Assembly (NCBI GenBank): GCA_001275005.1 | Contig: JWZX01002168.1 | Coordinates: 1-43,375 of the forward strand | Direction of reading: 5' to 3' | Length of the DNA: 43,375 bases | Source of the DNA: Chrysochromulina tobinii | Lineage: Eukaryota; Haptophyta; Prymnesiales; Chrysochromulinaceae | The notes under the pieces: generated by a model | Told to the model about the DNA's origin: nothing | Databases searched by the model: none | The model's input: the letters and a program-made list of their open reading frames with translations, nothing else | Position numbers and translations under genes: made by a program | In this document: positions 25,145 to 34,100 of the stretch, piece after piece | Position numbering within the stretch: the stretch's first letter is position 1 | Layout of the letters: each line of letters begins with the position of its first letter

Positions 25145-28100
25145 TCAATTCACATTGAGGTCGATGGCGCGCAGAGGGGCGAAGCTTACATCCTCGTCCT
25201 CGGTGCACAGCATCGCGAGGGGCTCATCCACCGCGCAGCGCCGTGCAAAGTTGTCGAGCGCCGCCGCGCGCGCGTCGGCGTCTTGCTCGTCGCGCCCGTC
25301 GTACGGGGCCAGCGTAAGGAAGCCACCGCCAGCGTGCACGTCGCGCCCAAGCGAAGGGGCGACGAGCAACAGCTTGAGCAGCTCGCGCAGCTCCGATGCC
25401 TCATCTCGCGAGCCGCGTCGCTCGAGCACCTTGGCGTAGATGGAAGCGAGGGTCGAGAGTGTATCGGGGGCATCGGCGAGAGCGATGAAACCGCTCGCGG
25501 CGGCCGCCTGCTCGTGGAGGGTCGAGATCGCGTGCAATAAGAGGCCATCAGAAGAGGAAATCAAGAGGCAATTAACGACACTCGCCTGCTCGTGGAGGGT
25601 CGAGATCGCGTGCAATCAGAGGCCATCAGAAGAGGCAATCAAGAGGCAATTAACGACACTCGCCTGCTCGGCCGCGGTCGCGACTCCGTGAGGGTCGTGA
25701 TCGCGTGTAATCAGAGGCTATCAAGAGGCAATCCAGAGGCAATTAACGACACTCGCCTGCTCGGCCGCGGTCGCGACTCCGCCTCGGTGCGTGCTACTGC
25801 CGCCTCTGCCGTCGCGCCCTCCACGATCGAGACTCTTGTCGAGGTCGCGAATCCTCTCCACCGCCTCGGGCGGCGCGGCCAGCAGCTTCCGAGCCGCCGC
25901 GGCCAACTCGAGGATGTCCGTGGGCAGCAGCACGTTTGCGGGCAGCAAGTTCGCTGACCTCGTCAGCTCGCGAGGAGGGGTGCTCACGCGTACGGTCAGC
26001 GAGGGAGGCTGTGAAGAGGCCGGCTGTGAAGGGCCTCCGCCGCTCTTGCTGCCGCCCCGGCCTCGGTCGTCCCGGCCTCGATCGTCCCGGCCCTGGTCGG
26101 CGATGATGAGAGCGCGCGGGCGGAAGATAGTGCCTCCCTCGAGCACCACGTGCTGCGTGGGCGGCTCGTGCCGATCGTACCGATCGCGCGAGCCCGAGCG
26201 CGCCGGATCGTAACGGTCGCGATCCGAGCCACCCCCTGCAGCGGCCGAGATGGTCGCGAGGGGCAGCGCGCCCCACCCGAGGACCACCACCCTCTCGGGC
26301 TTCTCGGGCTCGACACCGGCGGACCGCTCGTCGCGACCATCTCCGCCGCTACGCCCAAGACGGTCGCCGCCGCGGTCGCCAGAACGGTTGCCAGCACGGT
26401 CGCCGCCGCGCTCGCCGCCGCGGTCGCCGCCGCGGTCGCCGCCGCCACCCCCCTTCGAGCGACTTGCGATGGTGACAGTGAGCTCGAGCAGCAGCTGAGC
26501 GCCACGTGGCATCGAGGCCGAGCGCAAGAGCAACTCACGAGAGCCGCGGGGCAGCAGCCACTGGTTGCGCTTCTCGTCGTAGTCGACGTCGAGGGAGAGC
26601 GTGTTCGCAAAGAAGGCATACTGCGCGCCCGAGGCGGCGCTCGGCGGCGGAGCCGAAGAAGGGCGCGCAGGGTCGTAGCGGTCGTAACGGTCGCGGCTAG
26701 ACGTGGCCGTCGGCGGCGGCGCACGCGTCATCTCAAGGATGGCGACGCGCATCGCCCGCCGTGTGATGAACTCATCTCGCGCGAGCTCCGGAGGCGGCGG
26801 CGCGCTCGCAATGTCATCGAGCTCGAGCAGGTAGCTTGGTGCTTCGAGAGGCACGAGCATCTTGAGGTCGTCGATGAGGCACGCGCGCTCGGAAAGTGGC
26901 GCGGTCACGTCGGCCGTGAGGACGGCGGAGAGCGCGTTCAGGTGCAGCCGCTGCCGCCCGCTGATCGGAGAGAGCGCGAGCGGTAGCGGAGGACGCTTCT
27001 CTTCCCCGCGCCGCTGTCGCTCGTCGTCGTCATCCTCACTGCGGTCGCGGTCGCGGTCGCGGCCGCGGTCGCGGTCGCGGTCGTTGTCGCGGTCGCTGTC
27101 CCGCCCCTTGTTGGCCTCGCCGCGCTCCTTGCCCCCTTTGGTGCGCCGCCCATCCTTCTCGTCCTCCTTGCGGTCCTCCCTGACTGCCTCGGGCAGCCAG
27201 CGCAGCGCGCTCAGCACCGACACGCTCATCGTGAGCGCGCCGACCGACACCGCCTTGCCGCCGCCGCCGCGCCGGCCGCCCTTCTCTTTGGGCTGCTCGA
27301 CCGGTTCGAGCGACCGGCGCACATTCGTCCAGTCGCCGTCTGCGGCAGCGCCCTCGTCGCCCTTGCCCTTGCCCTTGCCCTTGTCCTTGCTGCCTCTCGA
27401 GTCCTTCGCGTCCTTGGGCGGCGGCGTGCGCAGCTCGCTCAGCGGCAGGCGCAGCGTGCCTAGCAGCATGCGGTTCTCGCTCAGCCCGTGCTTGCGCTCC
27501 AAGTCGACGCCGTACAGGTTGAGCACCACCGCCTGCTCCGCCTCGGGCAGCTCCTTCAGCTTCTTGGCGAGCTCATCACGAGATCTCTTGAGCTGCGCGG
27601 TCGCCTCGCCCTTCGCCTCAGGGTCGCGCGTGCGCAGCTCGAGCGCCGCGCTGGGCGTCGCGTGGTCGTGAGCACGTCCCTTGCGCCGTCCGAGGTCGAC
27701 AGGGGGTGAGAGTGTCTCCCCCATCCCGAGCACCGAAATGCCCACCTGCAACGCGTCCACGCGCTCATCGAGCTGCTGCGGATCCGCCAAATGGACCGTG
27801 TGCACCGCCACGTGGACTCGCGTCGCTCGAAGCTCCTCGCGCAGCTTGCCCAGCGCCGAAGCGGCGAGGAGGTCGACGGTGACACTCGCGACCGTCTTGC
27901 CGCCCTCGCGCGCGAGCGTCTGCTTGTGCTTCGTGTAGTCGCCGTTCTTGAGCGTAGTCTCCAGGTTGAGCGTCGCCTCACCTGCGGCGTCAGTTGGCCG
28001 AGCTTCGTCAGAGAGGCAATCAGTGGCAATCAGTGGCAATCCGTTGCAATCAGTGGCCATCAGAGGCCATCAGTGGCAATCAGTGGCCATCAGAGGCCAT

Positions 28101-31100
28101 CAGTGGCCATCAGTGGCAATCAGTGGCAATCAGAGGCCATCAAAGGCCATCAGAGGCAATCAACGAATCTCACCCAGTTCGAAGCGTAGCTCCTCGTCGC
28201 GCTCGCCCTTGCTCCGCGAGGTCTGGCCGCGCGCGGCCGAGGCGGGCGCGAGGGCATGCAGCACCAGGTATACATCCGAGTCCTCGGGCGCCACGGTCGC
28301 AAGCGCGTCGAGCAACGCCCTGCGCGCGGGTGCACCGGCCGACGTAGCAAACGAGCGCTCGAAGGCGAGCGGCTGCGTGGTGCCGTCCTTGTAGAGGTTG
28401 AGCCTCTCCGTGTACAGCGGCGCTTCCTTGCTCGTGATCCCCTTGATGTCAATCTCAATCTGCACCGTGTCGAGACGCTCGAGGCGGTGCTTGCGGATGA
28501 GCTCGTCGATCAGATCGGTCCCTTCGCGGCTGAGCTCGAGCCCCTTGAGCGTCATGCGCAGCGGCTCGTCGACGGTCTTGCCGCCACCGCCACGCCATGG
28601 CGGCACGTCCCCACCCTTGCTCTCGCCCTTGCTGTCCTTGTCCTTGTCGTCCTTTCCGCCCTTGGTCTTCTTGGGCGAGTAAGACTCTCCTCGCGCATGC
28701 GCGGCCGAACGCTCCGCCTGCTCTGCCTCGGCTTCGATGGCGCGGCTCGCATCCTGTGGAGAAGGAGAGGCAATCAGAGGTCATCAGAGGTCCTCAGAGG
28801 TCAGCAGAGGTCATCAGTGACGGGGCGCCGTAATGAGCGCATCGCACCTGCTTCTCCTTATTGAGCCACTTTTGGAACTCAGAGAGCGCCTCGGTGCATG
28901 CAAGCGAGACGACGAGGGTGCCCACGCCCTCCTTGCCACCCGCCGGATCAGCATCTGCCAGCTCGAGCTTGCGCTCCTCGACGTCGTCGCCGAGCTTCAT
29001 CAGCTCGACCAAGTTGAGCTTCGCCTTGCCGAGGATCGAGCCCTCGGGCTTCTTGTCCGAGCTCCCTGCCTGCTTGGCCTCCTTGTCGCTCAGGCCGTAC
29101 AGCAGGAACGTCACATTCGACGCTTCCTTGTCGTCCTTGTTAGCGAGCAGCTCGAAGAACGCGCGGCGCTCCGCGGAGCCAACCGCCAGCCCGTGCGCAT
29201 GCGACCACTTGAGCGTCGTCTTCTCGTCACCCTTGTGCACCGACGAGCCGAGCTGGAGGGTCTTTCCGTCGGCGGCGGGCACCTCGATCCAGATGCGCAG
29301 GTGCGCTGGGGGCTTCTTCTTCGCCTTGCCGCCGAGCGTGAGGGAGTGCAGCTGGAACGTCATCTTGTACTTGGTTGCGAGCGCCGCCACGTCCACCGCC
29401 TTCTCGCTGCCGCCTGCGCCCGCCGCCGCCGAAACGGTCGACGGTGCGGCGGCCGCAGGCTTGTCAGTCGCGGGTGCACCTCCGCCGCTGCTCTCGCTGT
29501 TCACACTCCCCTTCACACTCCCCTTGGCGGCGGCTGGCGTCTTGCCGTCCGCTTCGTCGGCGATCAGCTTGAGCGCGGAGAAGCCCTTGACGGCGCACAC
29601 GAGCGTGCCGATCACGGCCTTGGAGCCAGATTCGACGAGATCGAGCGCGCCATCAAAGTCCTTCTGGTCGGCCAGGAGCTTCTCGAGCGAGACACGCCCG
29701 AGGCCCACCTGAGGAAGGAGGCGATCAGACGACATCAGGGATGCAAACGACATCGGGGTGCAATCAATGGTAATCAGTGGTCATCAAGGCCAGACGCTCC
29801 CCCCGAGGCCCACCTCCTTGCTGATGCCCTCCTTGTCTGTAACCACCGCCGCGAACTGCACCTCGCTATCCTCGGGCTCGCTCGTCTTGAGCGCGCGCAC
29901 AATCGCGGTGCGGAGGTCCGTTCCACCGGCCACGTCGTACGTCTGCTCGAGGGCGAGCGCCGTCGAGGTGCCATCCTTGGACTCGATGGTGATCGGCTCT
30001 GTCTTGACCTCGAGGCTCGCCACGCCGACCATGTCGATCAGGATGTGAAGCGTGCCGCTGCCGGCGGCCGCGGCGCGCCGGCCGGAGGAGGCGGCTGCGC
30101 CTCCGACGCTCGTGAGCACCGCCTTGCTGCTGATGGTGATGCTCTTGATCGCCACGGTGAGGGTGCTCGAGGCCACAGTGCGCACCGCCTCGGCCGTGAG
30201 CGCGCGCAGTCCCGCGAGGCATTGAGTGGTTACGAAGAGCGCGCCGGCTTCGGAGGCGCTCTTCGACGAGCCATCGCCTGCCCGGAGTGCAACGCGCGTC
30301 TTCGTGAGCTCGGCTCCCGTCGAGAGTAGTGTCGCCAGGGAGAGGCGCGCCGTCGCGATCACCGGCCCGTCGGCGGACCCGCCAGCGGACGCGGGCGCGG
30401 GTGCGGGCGCTGCTGGCGCAGGCGCGCCACCATCTCCAAAGACGTCAGAGTCGAAGAGGGACGGCGGCGGGTCGTCGGAGCTGAAGTCGTGCACGACGCC
30501 CTTGTCCTTGGGCTTGGGCTTCTCTGCTGTGGGTGCACTGCCGCCACCGCTACCCCCCGACGCGGCCCGCAGTGTGAAGACGACCTCCGAATCGACGGGC
30601 GTCTTCTTGGGCGCGAATGCCTTGATGGCGGCCTCACGTGGCGCCGTGCCGGGCTCGAGGGCAAACGAGGCGTCGAAATTGGCGGGAACGGCCTCACCCG
30701 CCTTGGGGGTGAGCGCGGCCGAGGTGCTCGACACGACACCGAGCAGGTCCACGTGGATGACCAACGGCGCGATGGGCTTGGGCGGGCGCACGAGCAACAC
30801 CTCATGCACGGACAGCTTGAGGTTCACCGAGCCCGGCGCGCCGCCGCCAGAGCTCTCCTTGAGCGTGCGAAGCGCGGCGAGAGCGACCACCGAGACGCTC
30901 AGCGTCCCAAGGGTCTCCTTGCCGTTGGGGGAGAGCACGGGGCGCGGCGCCATGGGTGAGAGGTCCTGCCCGGCCGCGAGCAGCGCCTTGAGCGACACGT
31001 GGCAGATGCCGTACGTCGAGGCGCTGCCGCTTCGGTCGAGGGTCTCAACCACGAGCTGAATCTCGCTCTCCTCCTCATCGGCCGCCTCGAGCGCCGTCGC

Positions 31101-34100
31101 GAGCTTCACGGCGAGCTTCGAGAGTGGCGCGAGTGTGAACGACTTGGAGAAGGGGAGTGCGTAGAGGCCTTCGCCGTGCGCGGTCGCCTTAGGGGTCGTC
31201 TCCTCGAGCTCGGCCACGCCGAGCATGTCGACGAGCAGCCGCACGCCATGGCGCGCGGCGGGCGGTGCTTTCTTGAGCTTGAGTTCCGTCACGTCGACGA
31301 AGAGTTGGTCCGAGTGCGCCGACTTGCCCATGGTGGCGAGTGCCGCGATCGCCTTGACGCCGACGGTGAGCTCGCCCACCACGACGCCGGCGCTATCGAC
31401 GATTGGGCGTGGCGTGGGCGGCAGGTCGGCGCCCTTGGCGACCAGATCATCCTCCAGATGCACACGCGCCACCTGATGAGGGGCGTCATCAGGAGGTCAT
31501 CAGAGGCAATCAGATGGCGACCAGATGGCAACCAGCATGCAATCAGAGGCGCACTCACCCCGAGCTCGGTGCATGCAATCAGAGGCGCACTCACCCCGAG
31601 CTCGGTGCATGCAATCAGAGGCGCACTCACCCCGAGCTCGGTGTGCTTCGACTTGTCCTTCGGGTCGACACCGAGCACGACGAACTGGATCTCGCCGTCG
31701 TCCTTCTCGGGCGACGCGAGCGCGTCGAGCAACGCCTGACGAAGCGGCGTCCAGGGGTCATCAGGGCTCATCAGGTGTCATCAGGGCTCATCAGGGCTCA
31801 TCAAAGGTCATCAGTGGCACTCGCCTGACGAAGCGGCGTCCCGTCGGGCTCATCAGGGCTCATCAGGGCTCATCAAAGGTCATCAAAGGTCATCAGTGGC
31901 ACTCGCCTGACGAAGCGGCGTCCCGTCGGAGACATCGTACGCCTCGACCAGCCGCAGCCCCGCGCGGCCAGAGCTCATCTTCTCCTCGGCGGCTCGCAGC
32001 TTGCCCGCGTCATTGCTGCCCGGCATATCGATCTCGATGCGCACGAGGGACGTCTTCGCAAGCTTGTCCTTGAGTCGGATCGCCGTCAGCGTCACCTGAT
32101 GAGGGGCGTCATCAGGAGGTCATCAGAGGCAATCAGATGGCAATCAGATGGCCATCAGATGGCCATCAGATGGCAATCAGCATGCAATCAGAGTCGGATC
32201 GCCGTAAACTGCACCACGATCCGCTGCGACGCGCCCGACGCTTCCTTTTTGCGCTTCTCCGCCTCCGCCACACGCGCCGTCGCGAGCTGCTCTTCGAGCT
32301 GCGCCATCGCCGTCAGCACCTTGCACGTGCACATGAGCGTGCCCACCATCGTCCCCTTGGCCGCCTCGAGTGCATCGGCCGACGCTGATGGCGCGCCGGT
32401 CGGCGGTGCCGCGAGCTCGAGGCTCTCGTTCACGAGGTCCTGATGAGGGGGGCAATCAAGAAGTCATCAGAGGTCATCAGGGAGTCGAGCAATTGGGCGA
32501 CGGTGCCCTGATGAGGGAGGCCATCAGAGGTGCACTCAGAGGTGCACTTAGAAATCAGAAGTGCAATCCACGGCAATCAGAAGTGCAAGGAGAGGTGCAC
32601 TCAGAAGTGCACTCGGAGGTGCAGCCAGGTGGGTGCCGGTAACGACTTGGGCAGGCACCTTATTCTCGTCCAGCAGCGCACCCATGTCCACCACGCCGAG
32701 CGCGAGGGGCGCCGTGCCGGGCGCGACGCCGCCCTTCTTGTCGGTCGCATGCAGCTCGAACCGAATGGTGCCCTCCCGCCCGTGGAGTACCTCGAGCGGT
32801 GTCGGCGGTTGCGCCGCCCTCGCAGGCGGCGCGTCGAGCGCGAGCAGCAGCGCGCGTGTCACCTCGCCCCCTGCGCTCACCTTGACGGAGTGGGTCAGGC
32901 TGAAGGTGCAGCTACCATCCACGCCAAGCGAACCTTCGGCCGAGAGCATCGTGATGATCAGTAAGTGGCAGTCAGTAGCAATCAGTAGCAATCAGTGGTA
33001 ACCAGTGGCAATCAGTGGCAATCACGTGACGAACCTTCGGCCGTCGCGAGCGGCTCGACGGTTGGCTGCCCGCCGAGCTTGACGAGCAGCTTCACCGGCG
33101 TCTTCTTCGCCGGCTTGGCGGAAGCGCTCGTGATCGTGGCGACCGTGGCGCCGACAGTGACCACTGCCTTGGCCGCCAGCTTGCTCGCGAGCGCCGAGAC
33201 GGGCGCTCGTCCGGCGCTGACGGCGAACGGCGTGAGAGCTGCGATCGCGCCCACGGTGCATGTGAGCTCACCGAGCTTGGCACCAATGACGCCGTCCACC
33301 GAGGTACCGATGATGGAGAGCGGGCCCGAGTGGTCCTTGCCCTCGGAGACGAGCTGCTCGAGCGAGCAGCGCGCCACGCCGATCTCACCCTCGGGCAGCT
33401 CGTTGCCCTTCTCATCGCAGGCGAGCACGACGAACTGCACCTCCGAATCCTCAATCTCGTCCGACTCGAGCGCCTTTGCAAACTGCGCCACGAGCGGGTT
33501 GCCCGCGGCCACAGCGAATTCCTTCTTGAAGGCCAAGGTCGCGCCGGAGGCTCGGCGCGGCAGAGTGATGAGCTCAGAGGCTTCCTGGGCCACGCCGAGC
33601 ATGTCGAGCTCGACGCGCAGCCGGGCGCCCTTCTCACCCAGGGAGCCCGCGGCGCGCGCCAAGACCTTATCGGCGAGCGTGAGCGATCCCATGCTCACCT
33701 GATGAGGGGCGTCATCAGGAGGTCATCAGATGCAATCAGATGACAATCAGATGGCAATCAGGTGAGCGATCCCATGCTCACCGTCACCGCCTCGGGCGTG
33801 CCCAGCGCCGTGCTGAGCGCGCCCGCGAGCGCGTCGTTCACGGCGTCGGCCCGGGGCGATGAGACTCCGTCTACCCCGGCCTCGCTCTCGGGGATCTCGT
33901 CAGATCGGATCTCGCCGCTCCTCTTTGAGGGGCTGAAGGCGCGAACCGCTTTCATCGACGCGCCGAGTCGGCGGCTCGGAGTCAGTGAGCTGTTGGGCTT
34001 CGCACTCTCGGGCTCCTTCTTCGTACTGCCGGGCGCCGCGCCTGCCTTCGAGGCCTCGGCTGCCTTGGCCGCCTTGCCGCTGAGCCCGACGCCCTTCCCC

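Noticed and set aside
27990-28170. CRISPR-like array appearance of the regularly spaced CATCAG/CAATCAG repeats
   Set aside because: Units are about 10 nt with no unique spacers, lie in spliced introns, and no cas genes are present.
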